Shown: positions 11,685-21,212, numbered from the stretch's first letter. The stretch: DNA of 64,000 bases from Alicyclobacillaceae bacterium (GCA_029961045.1 JASBVN010000004.1:62001-126000), one strand, 5' to 3'. Numbers and translations: made by a program. Notes: generated from the sequence alone by a model not told the origin.

Positions 11685-12482
11685 TCAACCCCCCTGGATG
11701 ACGATTCTGCGCTGCACGGTTCGCCAGGCCGCGTGAGCCGCCAGGCCCAGCAAAACCGCCCACATCGCCTGAACCGCTAATGCCGACACCAACTCCGGCC
11801 CGTGAAGGCGGCCGACGTAAATCGACTGCGGCGTGGCGAACATCGCCTGAAAGGGCAGGCCGTAAAGCAGGGACCGGAGGCTGTCCGGATACAGGTAGAG
11901 GGGGATCCACTGACCGGAAAAAAAGCGGACCAGCGCCCAATATGCAAATTGAAATCCGACCAAGTCGAGGGTGACGAACGAGATCAGGCCGAACAAGACG
12001 TGGAGGTAAAACTGAATGACGACACTCATCCCCAAGCTGAATAAAAAGGCCGCCGTCCCGCCCGGCCCCGGGGGACCGGGAATGCCGAAGACACCGACGG
12101 CGAACAGATACGGCACGCCTGCGTACAGAGAGGCGCGGATCAGGGCGTCGCCGAGAAATTCGAGCCCGCACAGGCGAATGAACGAAATGGGTTTGATCAG
12201 TTCCACGGCGATCATTCCGGTGCGCACCCGTTCGGCGATCCGGACGTGAGGTCCTTCGTCCAGAGTCAATACCGCTCCCAGAATCACCCCCAACACCACA
12301 TATCCGAACAGCCCGGAAAAAGACAGATCGCCGAATGCCGACGGGTTTTGGCGGTATAGGAGGCTCCAGACGGCGTACAGGACGTACATCTGGAGAATCC
12401 GGCTGAACACGTCGACCCAAAAGGCCGTCCGGTAGGCGGTCCATTTGTAAAAGGATTGACGGATAAAAGTCCACGCCAGCAT
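11685..12482 (-). CDS. ABC-2 family exporter permease (DUF990 type), first subunit
   Basis: Partner permease of 265 residues, again with about six membrane segments. The first helix follows FYKWTAYRTAFWVDVFSR, and the conserved middle region reads VRTGMIAVELIKPISF, equivalent to the FDQFLIRPVS part of the other subunit; the shared pattern shows that the two are paralogues. ATG at 12482 lies 4 bases after the ATPase stop, so all three are translated as an operon. The C-terminal part (LLYGLPFQAMFATPQSIYVG) is typical of this permease class. Likely membrane partner of the ATPase at 12487-13560. Confidence 0.8.
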   Translation of the reverse strand: MLAWTFIRQSFYKWTAYRTAFWVDVFSRILQMYVLYAVWSLLYRQNPSAFGDLSFSGLFGYVVLGVILGAVLTLDEGPHVRIAERVRTGMIAVELIKPISFIRLCGLEFLGDALIRASLYAGVPYLFAVGVFGIPGPPGPGGTAAFLFSLGMSVVIQFYLHVLFGLISFVTLDLVGFQFAYWALVRFFSGQWIPLYLYPDSLRSLLYGLPFQAMFATPQSIYVGRLHGPELVSALAVQAMWAVLLGLAAHAAWRTVQRRIVIQGG

Positions 12483-12486
12483 CCCG

Positions 12487-13560
12487 TCACCCCGTTTCCC
12501 GGCCCGCGCCCTGCCGGGCCGCCGCGCCGCCCGAATCTGTCGCGCGGATTTGCTCGCTGTGAAGATAGATCGAGCGGACCACTTCTTCGATGGCTACGTC
12601 TTCCACCAGCAAATCCCGCACCGGCAGCCGTTCGGCGGCCGCCGCGATCAAATCGCTCACCGCCGTCTTTCGGGGGTCGAAGGACAAGGTCACCCGGCTG
12701 CCGTTCCATTCGACCGATGCGATGCCGAAGGTTTCCCGCACTTCGGGACTGAAAATTTCGCGAGGGGGCTGAAGTCCTTCTCCTTCCACGTCGATGACCA
12801 GGGTCCGCAGTCCCCCAAAGGTTTGTTTCAGCGCCTCCGTGGGCCCGTCGTACAACAGGGTCCCGCGGTCGATGATCATCACCCGGGAGCACAATTTCTC
12901 GATGTCTCCCATGTCGTGGGTGGTGAGAAGCACCGTGACTTTGCGGTCCCGGTTGATCTCCCGGATGAACGTCCTCAGGCGCTCCTTGGCGAGGACGTCC
13001 ACGCCGATGGTCGGCTCGTCCAGAAACAGGATTTTCGGGTCGTGCAGCAAAGCGGCGGCCAGATCTGCGCGCATGCGCTGGCCGAGACTGAGTTGGCGCA
13101 CCGGAACGTGCTCAAACTCGTGTAAAGCCAACAGTTCCCGGAAGAGATCGAGGTTGCGGCGCCAGATTTCGTCGGGCACTCCGTAGATGGCTTTGAGCGC
13201 GCGGAGGCTTTCGATGGTGGGGATGTCCCACCACAGCTGGGTTTTCTGCCCGAACAAGACGCCGATTTGCCGGGCGTGCAGCCGCCGTTGGCGCGCCGGG
13301 TGCAGTCCTGCCACCGACAGGTGTCCCGAGGTGGGCATCAGGATTCCGGTGAGCATTTTGATGGTGGTGGACTTCCCCGCGCCGTTGGGCCCGAGGAAGC
13401 CCACCAGTTCCCCTTCTTCGATGGAAAAGGTCAGGTGGTTTACGGCGCGGTGAATGGTGTACTCGGGTCGAAAAAGGCGGGCGATATCCCGCCATCCCCC
13501 GCGGCGGGCCGCCGGCCGCCGGAACTCCTTGACCAAATCGCGCACTTCAATCAAAGCCAT
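12487..13560 (-). CDS. ABC exporter ATP-binding protein
   Basis: ATPase of the exporter, 357 residues. Walker A GPNGAGKST is at residues 57-65, the signature LSLGQ at 157-161 and Walker B ILFLDE at 177-182, with LTTHDM as the H-loop. The segment FRPEYTIHRAVNHLTF before Walker A is typical of ATPases paired with DUF990 permeases, and about 110 residues after the nucleotide-binding domain form an accessory C-terminal domain. ATG at 13560 has AAAGGAGG at 13573-13580 upstream on this strand; a start 13 codons earlier would run through that site. It lies 84 bases after rqcH with no clear terminator between, so the cluster may be read from the rqcH promoter. Confidence 0.92.
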   Translation of the reverse strand: MALIEVRDLVKEFRRPAARRGGWRDIARLFRPEYTIHRAVNHLTFSIEEGELVGFLGPNGAGKSTTIKMLTGILMPTSGHLSVAGLHPARQRRLHARQIGVLFGQKTQLWWDIPTIESLRALKAIYGVPDEIWRRNLDLFRELLALHEFEHVPVRQLSLGQRMRADLAAALLHDPKILFLDEPTIGVDVLAKERLRTFIREINRDRKVTVLLTTHDMGDIEKLCSRVMIIDRGTLLYDGPTEALKQTFGGLRTLVIDVEGEGLQPPREIFSPEVRETFGIASVEWNGSRVTLSFDPRKTAVSDLIAAAAERLPVRDLLVEDVAIEEVVRSIYLHSEQIRATDSGGAAARQGAGRETG

Positions 13561-13644
13561 CTCTCCCCGCCCCCTCCTTTCCGAACGCCGTCTCCCCAAC
13601 CCGGCCCCGGAGGCCGCGAGACCGGCGCTTCCTGATAAACGCCG

Positions 13645-15429
13645 TCACCTCCGGGCGACCGGCCGGGCCCGCAGGCGTTCCGGCAGAGCCGGGTCGGGCG
13701 TCACAAATACGGTGCGCTGGTGGTCGTACAGCACAAATCCCGGACGGGCACCGTTTGGTTTCCACACGTGCTTGACCAGGGTATAATCGACCGGGACGTT
13801 GGCGGAGTGCCGGGCCTTGCTGTAATAGGCCGCCAGGCAGGCCGCTTCTTCCAGCGTTTTCGGCGGCACGTTGCGGCTGCGGACGACGACGTGGGAGCCC
13901 GGGATCTGCTGGGCGTGCAGCCACGTGTCGTTCTTGTGGGCCATTTTCAACGTCAACCAGTCGTTCTGGCGGTTGTTGCGGCCGACGTAAATGTCGATGC
14001 CTTCGCTGGAGACGAAGTGCAACGGGTCTGCGGCGGCTTCCCGTTTTCGGCCCGCGGGCTTCCGGCTTTTCAAAAACCCCTGTTGTTGGAGTTCTTCGCG
14101 GATTTCCTCCAGTTCTTCCCCTTCGGCGTTTTCCAGAGAGACCAGCACCGATTCGAGATATTCGGCGTCGCGGCGGGCTTGTTCCAGATAACCGCCGACC
14201 ACTTCCCGGGTGCGCTTGCGTTTTTGGTATTGGCGGAACAGGGCCTGAGCGTTTTCCGCCGGAGACCATTCCGGATTCAGAGGGATAACGGTTGGCCGGC
14301 CTTCCTCGCTGTAGGGGTCCGGGACGGTGACTTCGCTCGCTCCCCGGGGCACGGTGTGGAGATACGCCGTCAACAACTCGCCCATCCGGCGGTACCGTTC
14401 CGCATCCTCCGCTTCCCGGAGCTGTTCTTCCCATTGGCGGATCCGGGCTTCCAAGTTTTTTAGCGCCTCCCGCACCACTGCGGCGAGGTTCCGGGCGGCC
14501 CGCCTCGGGCCTTCTTCTTCAAGGCGGGATGCGTAAAACCGTTCCACCGCTTCATTGGCCGAATCGAAGACTTCCACCGGTCCCCGGGAGGAGAGGTGAG
14601 ACAAATACACGGCCGACACCGCCTTGGGAGGACCGCCTTCGGGAGAAAGGGCCACGCACGGGCGAAACCGCCCGGCGGAGAGGTCTTCCACCATCTCCCG
14701 GAACACCGTCCAGAAGTCCCCGCCTCCGGGTGGGGCGTCCCGGTTTGCCCGCCATGCGATTTCCTCGGCCAGTACCGGTCCGATTCCTTGGTATCGCCGG
14801 ATCAGATCGGCGGGCTCCGGCCGCCTGCCCAGGGAGGCTTGCCAGCGGCGGAACTGCTCTTCGCTTTCCGCTCGCGGATCGATTTTGTGTTGTTCCGGGG
14901 GCGGGACGTAGGCCTGCCCGGGCAGCACCACCCGGTGGCGGCTCATGCCCGGTACGACCCGGACGAGGGCGTCGAGAATGCGCCCGGCTGGAGGTCCTTC
15001 CCGTTCCCGTACGGAATCGTCTTCGTGCCGGACCACCACGGCGTTGCTGTGGCGACCCATGATCTCCACCACGAGATCGTACCAGACCGGATCCCCCAGA
15101 TCGTTCCGGCTTTCCACCCCGATTCGCAACACCCGCTCCAGGCCGACTTGGCGGATGTACCGGATGCGCCCACCTTCGAGGTGCCGGCGAATCAAAGCGC
15201 AAAAGGGGGGCGGGTCGCCGGATCCGGGGACGCGGAGGCCTTCCACCGTATGGATCCGGGCAGCTTCCGGATCGGCGCTGATCCACAGGCGCCGGGATTG
15301 CCCGCCCGCTCGCACGCGGATCTCGAGGTCGCGCGGCCCCGGCTGGTAAATTCGCTCCACGCGTCCGCCCACCAGCCGGTCCCGCAATTCCGCCGCGACA
15401 GCGGCGAGTGTGAATCCATCCAAAGCCAC
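13645..15429 (-). CDS. rqcH: Rqc2 homologue RqcH (NFACT family, ribosome quality control)
   Basis: Binds the tRNA-obstructed 50S subunit after ribosome splitting and recruits tRNA-Ala to add C-terminal alanine tails that mark stalled chains for decay. It is the B. subtilis YloA orthologue. The 594 residues show the NFACT-N domain (MALDGFTLAAVAAEL), helix-hairpin-helix region DLIRRYQGIGPVLAEEIAW, a long coiled coil (about residues 300-440), and the NFACT-R/DUF814 domain with YVGRNNRQNDWLTL and DTWLHAQQIPGSHVV. Start is GTG (15427-15429) after GGGAGGAG. It is divergent from the calcium ATPase, as yloA and yloB neighbour each other in Bacillus. Confidence 0.93.
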   Translation of the reverse strand: MALDGFTLAAVAAELRDRLVGGRVERIYQPGPRDLEIRVRAGGQSRRLWISADPEAARIHTVEGLRVPGSGDPPPFCALIRRHLEGGRIRYIRQVGLERVLRIGVESRNDLGDPVWYDLVVEIMGRHSNAVVVRHEDDSVREREGPPAGRILDALVRVVPGMSRHRVVLPGQAYVPPPEQHKIDPRAESEEQFRRWQASLGRRPEPADLIRRYQGIGPVLAEEIAWRANRDAPPGGGDFWTVFREMVEDLSAGRFRPCVALSPEGGPPKAVSAVYLSHLSSRGPVEVFDSANEAVERFYASRLEEEGPRRAARNLAAVVREALKNLEARIRQWEEQLREAEDAERYRRMGELLTAYLHTVPRGASEVTVPDPYSEEGRPTVIPLNPEWSPAENAQALFRQYQKRKRTREVVGGYLEQARRDAEYLESVLVSLENAEGEELEEIREELQQQGFLKSRKPAGRKREAAADPLHFVSSEGIDIYVGRNNRQNDWLTLKMAHKNDTWLHAQQIPGSHVVVRSRNVPPKTLEEAACLAAYYSKARHSANVPVDYTLVKHVWKPNGARPGFVLYDHQRTVFVTPDPALPERLRARPVARR

Positions 15430-15458
15430 CCCGATCTCCTCCCATCTCGAACAGTCTC

Positions 15459-15488
15459 AGTATAAGAAGGGACCGGCGGCATCGTCAA
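15459..15488 (-). promoter_or_regulatory. Sigma-A promoter for rqcH
   Basis: On the minus strand TTGACG (15483-15488) and TATACT (15459-15464) are separated by 18 bp, each one base from the sigma-A consensus. The start site would fall about 20 bases before the rqcH GTG. No equally good promoter faces the calcium ATPase in the same divergent gap (15430-15564). Confidence 0.7.
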
Positions 15489-15564
15489 ACCCGCCGGCAT
15501 GGACGGCCCTGACAAGGCATAGACATGGTCTCGTGACGAAGACATGGACGGAAGGGGTGGCGAC

Positions 15565-18288
15565 GTGGAAAAGATCGTCTGGCACACCGTCGACGCGGCG
15601 ACCGCTCTGTCTCTTCTCGGATCCTCGCCGGACGGACTGAGCGAGGAGGAAGCAGAACGCCGATTGAGGGAGTTCGGCCCGAACCGGATCGAGGAAGGGA
15701 AGAAAATCTCCCCTCTCGGAATTTTTCTCCATCAGTTCCGGGATTTCATGGTCTTGGTGCTGTTGGCGGCCACCTTGATTTCCGGGTTGCTCGGGGAATA
15801 CACCGATGCGGTGGCGATCATCGCCATCATCGTGCTCAACGGGATCCTCGGTTTCCTGCAAGAGTACCGGGCCGAAAAATCCCTCGCGTCCCTTCGGGAA
15901 CTGACGGCGCCCACGGCCCGCGTCTTGAGGGAAGGAAGAAAATGGGTGATCCCCGCGGCGGACCTGGTGCCGGGGGATATCGTGTTTTTGGAGGCCGGAG
16001 ACCGGGTACCGGCGGATCTGCGCCTTCTCCAGGGACAGGGTCTCGAAATCGAGGAATCGTCGCTGACCGGCGAATCGGTACCCGTTGCCAAGCAGTTCGA
16101 GGCGCTGCCGGAGGAGCACCTGGGGCTGGGCGACCGCCGGAACATGGCCTACATGGGGACGCTGGTGACCCGGGGCAAGGCGATGGCGGTCGTGGTGGCC
16201 ACCGGCATGCAGACGGAGATGGGATGGATCGCCGATCTGATTCAACAGTCGGAGGAGGTTCAAACGCCTCTCCAGAGCCGGCTGGACCAGATGGGAAAAA
16301 TCCTCGTGTGGGTGGCTTTGGGCGTCACGGCCCTCGTGGTGATCGTCGGCATTTTGCACGGACAGGGCGTGTACGAGATGTTTCTCGCCGGGGTGAGCCT
16401 GGCGGTGGCGGTGATTCCCGAAGGACTTCCGGCCATCGTGACCATTGCCTTGGCTTTGGGAGTGCAGCGGATGATCCGCCGCCGGGCGATCGTCCGCCGG
16501 CTGCCGGCGGTGGAAACCCTCGGCTGTGCCACGGTGATTTGCTCGGACAAAACCGGAACTCTGACCCAAAACAAAATGACGGTCCGGCAATTGTGGGCGT
16601 CCGGCGACCGCATCGAGGTCACGGGGATCGGATACGCGCCGCGGGGGGAGTTTCTCCGGGGACAGCAGGCCGTCGATCCCAAACGGGACCCCGGATTGCG
16701 GAGGCTTTTCGAAATCGCCGTGCTGTGCAACAACTCGGAACTGGTCGAGGACGAGCGGGCGGCGGAGGGCTGGGTGATCCACGGGGATCCCACCGAAGGG
16801 GCCCTGCTCGTCGCGGCGGCCAAGGCCGACCTGTGGGCCGATGTCCTCGGCTCTCACTATGAAAAAGTTCTGGAAAATCCCTTTGACTCCGACCGGAAGA
16901 TGATGTCGGTGGTGGTGAAATCCCTCCACGACGGCTCCCATCTCCTCATGGCCAAAGGAGCGCCGGATGTCCTTCTCGAACGCTGCCGGTCGATATGGTG
17001 GAAAGGACAGGTGACGCCTCTCACGCCGTTCCATCGAAAGCAAATTCTAGCAGCAAACGCGGAAATGGCCGGGGGAGCGATGCGCAACCTCGCCTTCGCC
17101 TATCGCCCGCTTCACCGGTCGCTGGTGCGGCGGGAAGAAAATCAGCAGGAGACCGACTTGATCTTTGTGGGATTGGCGGGTATGATCGATCCGCCCCGGG
17201 AAGAGGTGTTCGAAGCGATTCAAACCTGCCGGAGGGCCGGCGTCCGCACGGTGATGATCACCGGGGACCACCAGGCGACCGCCGAGGCCATCGCCCGCCA
17301 ATTGGGTATTTTGCCCAAGAACGGGTTGACGGTGAGCGGAGCGGATCTTTACAATATGTCTGACAAACAATTGGAAGAGCGGGCTGAACAGATTTACGTA
17401 TACGCCCGTGTTTCGCCGGAACACAAGTTGCGCATCGTCCGGGCGCTGCAGGCCCGAGGCCACGTGGTGGCGATGACCGGCGACGGGGTAAACGATGCGC
17501 CGGCCATTAAGGCGGCGAACATCGGGATCGCGATGGGGCAAACCGGGACGGACGTCGCCAAAGAGGCGTCGTCCCTCGTCCTGGCGGACGACAACTTCGC
17601 GACCATCGTGGCGGCGGTGGAAGAGGGGCGGGGCATTTACGAAAACATTCGAAAGTTTGTCCGGTACCTCCTCGCCTGTAACGTCGGCGAGATTGTCACC
17701 CTGTTCACCGCGATGCTCTTGGGGCTGCCGTTGCCGTTGGTCCCGATTCAGATTCTCTGGGTGAATTTGGTGACGGACGGGCTGCCCGCGATCGCCCTCG
17801 GCGTCGATCCGCCGGAAGAGGACCTCATGCAGCGGCCGCCGCGGGACGTACGGGAAAGCCTTTTTGCCCGGGGGCTTGGAACGAAAATCGTCACCCGGGG
17901 CGTGCTCATCGGTCTGGTTACGCTGGCGGTCTTCTGGCTGGAATGGAAGTCCGCCGCGGACCAGCTGGCCAAAGCTCAGACGATGGCCTTCTGCACGCTG
18001 GTCATGTCCCAGTTGATTCACGTGTTCGATTGTCGGAGTGTGGAAAAAGGAATTTTCTCCCGCAACGTGTTTGGGAATCCTTGGTTGATCGCGGCGGTGC
18101 TGTCGTCGATCGGCCTGATGGCGCTCGTTCTGTACGCTCCCGCCCTACAGCCGGTGTTCCGCACGGTGCCGCTGGGGTGGGCGGATTGGTTGACCGTCCT
18201 GGCGGCGGCGGCCGTCCCGACGTTCGCGCTGAGCGTGCGGCGGGCGTCCCGGCCGTCCCGGCCGAGATTGAGCCCTTCGCGGAGTTAG
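15565..18288 (+). CDS. Cation-transporting P-type ATPase, calcium (SERCA-like, YloB orthologue)
   Basis: ATP-driven cation pump of the IIA group, probably exporting calcium. The 907 residues show the full P-type plan: actuator motif SSLTGESVPV, the M4 ion-binding segment VIPEGLPAIVT, phosphorylation site SDKTGTLTQ (Asp328), nucleotide-binding KGAPDVLLERC, hinge MTGDGVNDAPAIKAA, and ten predicted helices with the C-terminal cation-ATPase domain (QILWVNLVTDGLPA). B. subtilis YloB is a sporulation-linked calcium ATPase in the same position next to yloA. GTG at 15565 has GAAGGGG 7 bases upstream; ATG at 15544 would add 7 residues but has a poorer site. The stop is 11 bases before dapF. Confidence 0.94.
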   Translation: MEKIVWHTVDAATALSLLGSSPDGLSEEEAERRLREFGPNRIEEGKKISPLGIFLHQFRDFMVLVLLAATLISGLLGEYTDAVAIIAIIVLNGILGFLQEYRAEKSLASLRELTAPTARVLREGRKWVIPAADLVPGDIVFLEAGDRVPADLRLLQGQGLEIEESSLTGESVPVAKQFEALPEEHLGLGDRRNMAYMGTLVTRGKAMAVVVATGMQTEMGWIADLIQQSEEVQTPLQSRLDQMGKILVWVALGVTALVVIVGILHGQGVYEMFLAGVSLAVAVIPEGLPAIVTIALALGVQRMIRRRAIVRRLPAVETLGCATVICSDKTGTLTQNKMTVRQLWASGDRIEVTGIGYAPRGEFLRGQQAVDPKRDPGLRRLFEIAVLCNNSELVEDERAAEGWVIHGDPTEGALLVAAAKADLWADVLGSHYEKVLENPFDSDRKMMSVVVKSLHDGSHLLMAKGAPDVLLERCRSIWWKGQVTPLTPFHRKQILAANAEMAGGAMRNLAFAYRPLHRSLVRREENQQETDLIFVGLAGMIDPPREEVFEAIQTCRRAGVRTVMITGDHQATAEAIARQLGILPKNGLTVSGADLYNMSDKQLEERAEQIYVYARVSPEHKLRIVRALQARGHVVAMTGDGVNDAPAIKAANIGIAMGQTGTDVAKEASSLVLADDNFATIVAAVEEGRGIYENIRKFVRYLLACNVGEIVTLFTAMLLGLPLPLVPIQILWVNLVTDGLPAIALGVDPPEEDLMQRPPRDVRESLFARGLGTKIVTRGVLIGLVTLAVFWLEWKSAADQLAKAQTMAFCTLVMSQLIHVFDCRSVEKGIFSRNVFGNPWLIAAVLSSIGLMALVLYAPALQPVFRTVPLGWADWLTVLAAAAVPTFALSVRRASRPSRPRLSPSRS

Positions 18289-18299
18289 GAGGCGTTTTG

Positions 18300-19124
18300 G
18301 TGAATTTTACGAAGATGCACGGTTTGGGCAACGATTTTATCGTCGTGGCCGCCGGGGAGGTGCCGCGAGGGGCGGCCGAAATGGCGAGGCGGCTGTGCGA
18401 CCGGCATTTTGGCATCGGAGCCGACGGATTGGTGTTCGTGCTGCCGTCTTCCGCAGCGGACATCGGCATGCGCATTTACAACGCGGACGGTTCGGAAGCG
18501 GAACAGTGCGGTAACGCGGTGCGGTGCGTGGGCAAATACGCCTTTGAGCGGGGGTTGGTCCGGTCCCGCGAATTGACGGTGGAAACCGGGGCGGGGTTGC
18601 AGCGAATTTGGCTGGAGGGCTCCGGTGAAACCGTCGAACGGGTGTCTGTGGACATGGGGGCCCCGGTACTCCGGGGCCCGGACATTCCCGTCGCTCTGGA
18701 TCGGGAACCGGTGGTCCGGGAACCGGTGGAGGCCGGAGGGAGAACGTTTCATTTCACCGCGGTGTCGATGGGCAATCCCCACGCGGTCATTTTTTTGGAT
18801 GAATGGGATGGCGTGAATGTGGGAGAAACGGGCCCTTTGATCGAAGGGCATCCCCTCTTTCCGCGGCGGGTAAACGTGGAGTTTGCCCGGGTGTTGGGGC
18901 CCGGCGAAGTGGAGATGCGGGTGTGGGAGCGCGGCTGCGGAGAGACGCTGGCGTGCGGAACGGGGGCGTGTGCGACGGTGGTCGCCGGGGTTCTGGAAGG
19001 GCGTATGCGCCGCAAAGCGGTGGTCCATCTGCGGGGGGGAGATTTGGAGATCGAGTGGCGACCGGAAGGACCGGTTTATATGACGGGGCCGGCGGTGGAG
19101 GTGTTCCGCGGGGAAATTCCGTGA
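18300..19124 (+). CDS. dapF: Diaminopimelate epimerase
   Basis: Interconverts LL- and meso-diaminopimelate, supplying lysine and the peptidoglycan cross-linking residue. It is 274 residues, two-fold pseudo-symmetric, with the two active-site cysteines in view: Cys70 in EAEQCGNAVRC and Cys219 in GETLACGTGACA. GTG at 18300 follows TTAGGAGG and gives VNFTKMHGLGNDFIVV, the normal N terminus. dapF is not found here in B. subtilis; it separates yloB from yloC (yicC) and is read with the ATPase. It is followed by a terminator. Confidence 0.96.
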   Translation: MNFTKMHGLGNDFIVVAAGEVPRGAAEMARRLCDRHFGIGADGLVFVLPSSAADIGMRIYNADGSEAEQCGNAVRCVGKYAFERGLVRSRELTVETGAGLQRIWLEGSGETVERVSVDMGAPVLRGPDIPVALDREPVVREPVEAGGRTFHFTAVSMGNPHAVIFLDEWDGVNVGETGPLIEGHPLFPRRVNVEFARVLGPGEVEMRVWERGCGETLACGTGACATVVAGVLEGRMRRKAVVHLRGGDLEIEWRPEGPVYMTGPAVEVFRGEIP

Positions 19125-19155
19125 CGGAGGACGCCGCCCCGGTTCCGATCTCTGG

Positions 19156-19184
19156 CCCGCGAAACGAACGGCGCGGGTTTTCTT
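19156..19184 (+). terminator. Intrinsic terminator after dapF
   Basis: CCCGCG (19156-19161) pairs with CGCGGG (19172-19177), extended by two possible G-U pairs, over a 10-base loop; TTTTCTT follows. It separates the ATPase-dapF unit from the yicC promoter. Confidence 0.6.
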
Positions 19185-19271
19185 GTGCGGTACGGGTAGA
19201 GCAAAAAGATTCGCCGTTGTCAAGGGCCGTATGTCTGCTTGGAATTGCGAGGACGGCGTTGTCGTGAAATG

Positions 19272-19301
19272 TTGTCTGCGGTTCCCATGATGAAGTAGAA
19301 T
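19272..19301 (+). promoter_or_regulatory. Probable sigma-A promoter for yicC-remA-gmk-rpoZ
   Basis: TTGTCT (19272-19277) and TAGAAT (19296-19301) are 18 bp apart. The -10 has one mismatch to consensus and the -35 has three. It lies 26 bases before the yicC GTG and downstream of the dapF terminator. Confidence 0.5.
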
Positions 19302-19327
19302 GAAGGGTGGAAAGAAGGGGTGTCGGC

Positions 19328-20206
19328 GTGCTGAGGAGCATGACGGGCTACGGGCGGGGCGCGCGGGACGGCAGAGGATTTAGCGTAACGGTGGAGGTCC
19401 GCGCCCTGAACCACCGATTCCGGGAGATCGTCGTCCGGGGTCCTCGGGAATGGATGGCCCTCGAAGACGAACTCCGGCGGATCGTGGCCGGACGGGTCGC
19501 CCGTGGACGGGTGGACGTGTACGTCGGCGTCATCCGTCCTGACGGGGGTGGACGCCGGGCGGTGCTGGACGTCGCCCTCGCAAGGCAGATGAAAGAAGCG
19601 GTGGACTCCCTGGCGGCGGATTTGGGTCTGCCCGAGAGCGTCGGTGTCGGACAGATCTTGTCTTTGCCCGGCGTGGTCGCCGTGGAGGAAATTCCAGTCG
19701 ACCCCGAGGAAGGTTGGGAGGTCGTGAAGGGGGCTCTGGAAGAAGCCTTGGACATGCTCCTGGCTGTTCGCTCGGAGGAGGGCGGGCGCCTCGAGACGGA
19801 TCTGGTTCGGCGGCTCGGCGAACTGTCCCGGCTCGTCGAGGAGATCCGGCAGTGGGCTCCGGTGGTACGGGAGGAGTATCGCCGGAGACTGGGCGAGCGG
19901 CTCCGCGAGGCGGTTCCGGAGGCCGCCGTCGACGAACTTCGCCTGATTCAGGAGGTGGCCCTGATGGCCGAAAGGGCCGGAATTGAAGAGGAGCTGGTCC
20001 GGCTGTCGAGTCACATCGGCCAGTTCCGGGCGGCCCTCGGGGCAGAGGAGGCGGTCGGACGCCGGCTGGATTTTCTGTTGCAGGAAATGCACCGGGAACT
20101 CAACACGATCGGAGCCAAGTCCGGAGACGTGGAGATTTCCAGGCGGGTGGTCGACGCCAAAACCCTTCTCGAGCAAATGCGCGAGCAGGTCCAAAATATT
20201 GAGTGA
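19328..20206 (+). CDS. yicC: YicC family endoribonuclease
   Basis: Cytosolic protein of 292 residues; E. coli YicC has been shown to cleave RNA. The family ends are both clear: N-terminal [17 protein letters not shown] and the C-terminal DUF1732 part [18 protein letters not shown] at 19328 is chosen because the family starts at (M)xRSMTG and AGAAGGGG lies just upstream; ATG at 19307 would add seven residues. It is B. subtilis yloC, and as there it is followed by remA, gmk and rpoZ. Confidence 0.93.
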   Translation: MLRSMTGYGRGARDGRGFSVTVEVRALNHRFREIVVRGPREWMALEDELRRIVAGRVARGRVDVYVGVIRPDGGGRRAVLDVALARQMKEAVDSLAADLGLPESVGVGQILSLPGVVAVEEIPVDPEEGWEVVKGALEEALDMLLAVRSEEGGRLETDLVRRLGELSRLVEEIRQWAPVVREEYRRRLGERLREAVPEAAVDELRLIQEVALMAERAGIEEELVRLSSHIGQFRAALGAEEAVGRRLDFLLQEMHRELNTIGAKSGDVEISRRVVDAKTLLEQMREQVQNIE

Positions 20207-20244
20207 GGGAACCCCCTACACGCAGTGGCTGGGAGGAATGCTGG

Positions 20245-20514
20245 GTGAGCATTAAACTGATCAACATCGGTTTCGGAAATATCGTGTCGGCCAACCGCAT
20301 CGTGTCGATCGTCAGCCCGGAATCGGCGCCGATCAAACGGATTATCCAGGAGGCCCGCGACCGGGGCATGTTGATCGACGCCACGTACGGACGCCGGACC
20401 CGGGCGGTCATCATCACCGACAGCGATCACATCATTTTGTCCGCTGTCCAACCGGAGACCGTAGCGCACCGGCTGGTGGCCAACAAAGACGCGCCGGCGG
20501 AAGAGGAGGAATGA
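20245..20514 (+). CDS. remA: Extracellular matrix regulator RemA (DUF370)
   Basis: Small DNA-binding regulator; in B. subtilis it activates matrix (eps, tapA) and osmoprotection genes as a ring-forming oligomer. The 89 residues carry the invariant core [16 protein letters not shown] and the arginine-rich [19 protein letters not shown] at 20245 follows GGGAGGAATG and gives [11 protein letters not shown], as in the family. Fourteen upstream in-frame codons lack conservation. Co-transcribed with yicC and gmk; whether it controls biofilm genes in this organism is unknown. Confidence 0.92.
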   Translation: MSIKLINIGFGNIVSANRIVSIVSPESAPIKRIIQEARDRGMLIDATYGRRTRAVIITDSDHIILSAVQPETVAHRLVANKDAPAEEEE

Positions 20515-20525
20515 AGGAGGAAACT

Positions 20526-21212
20526 ATGAATTCCGCGGGAGTCGGACAGGAACGGCCCGAGGGTCTGCTGATCGTCCTGTCGGGACCTTCGGGGGCGGGA
20601 AAGGGCACTGTTTGTGCGGCCCTCCGGAAGTACCTACCCGATATGCAGTATTCGGTTTCGGTGACCACCCGGCCGCCCAGAGAAGGGGAAATCGAAGGGG
20701 TGAACTATTTTTTTCGCTCCAAAGAGGACTTTGAGTCGATGGTCCGGGCCGGCGAACTGCTGGAATGGGCGGAGGTATACGGGAATTATTACGGTACGCC
20801 GCGCGCGTACGTCGAACGGCAATTGCGCGCCGGCCGGGATGTGTTGCTGGAAATCGACATCCAGGGGGCCCGGCAGGTGAGAGAAAAGTTCCCCCGCGGC
20901 GTCTTCGTCTTTCTCGCCCCCCCTTCGGTGCTGGAATTGAAGAATCGCATTCTCGGGCGGGGCTCGGAGACGGAGGAGAGCTTCCGGGTACGGTTCGGAG
21001 CGGTTTCGGAAGAACTGCAGCAACTTTGGGAATACGATTACGTCGTGATCAACGACGAGGTGGAGGCCGCGTGCCGGCGCATCCAGGCGATTGTCATCGC
21101 CGAACACCTGAGCGTCCGACGGAACCGCGAATTTTATCAGTCCTGGATCGAAAGGAGTGTCGCCGATGCTGTATCCATCCATCGATCAACTGATGACCAA
21201 AGCGGACAGTAA
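20526..21212 (+). CDS. gmk: Guanylate kinase
   Basis: Phosphorylates GMP and dGMP. The P-loop [10 protein letters not shown] lies at residues 19-28, followed by the GMP-binding segment [18 protein letters not shown] and [17 protein letters not shown] at 20526 follows a perfect AAGGAGG; an ATG at 20511 overlaps the remA stop but would place that site inside the gene. At 228 residues it is longer than the usual 200-210: the last 17 codons run into rpoZ, so the two reading frames share 47 bases. The extra tail [17 protein letters not shown] has no family counterpart. Confidence 0.95.
   Translation: MNSAGVGQERPEGLLIVLSGPSGAGKGTVCAALRKYLPDMQYSVSVTTRPPREGEIEGVNYFFRSKEDFESMVRAGELLEWAEVYGNYYGTPRAYVERQLRAGRDVLLEIDIQGARQVREKFPRGVFVFLAPPSVLELKNRILGRGSETEESFRVRFGAVSEELQQLWEYDYVVINDEVEAACRRIQAIVIAEHLSVRRNREFYQSWIERSVADAVSIHRSTDDQSGQ

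Noticed and set aside
11328-11780. 150-codon plus-strand frame across the two permeases
   Set aside because: Charged, low-complexity sequence antisense to two proteins with consistent membrane topology.
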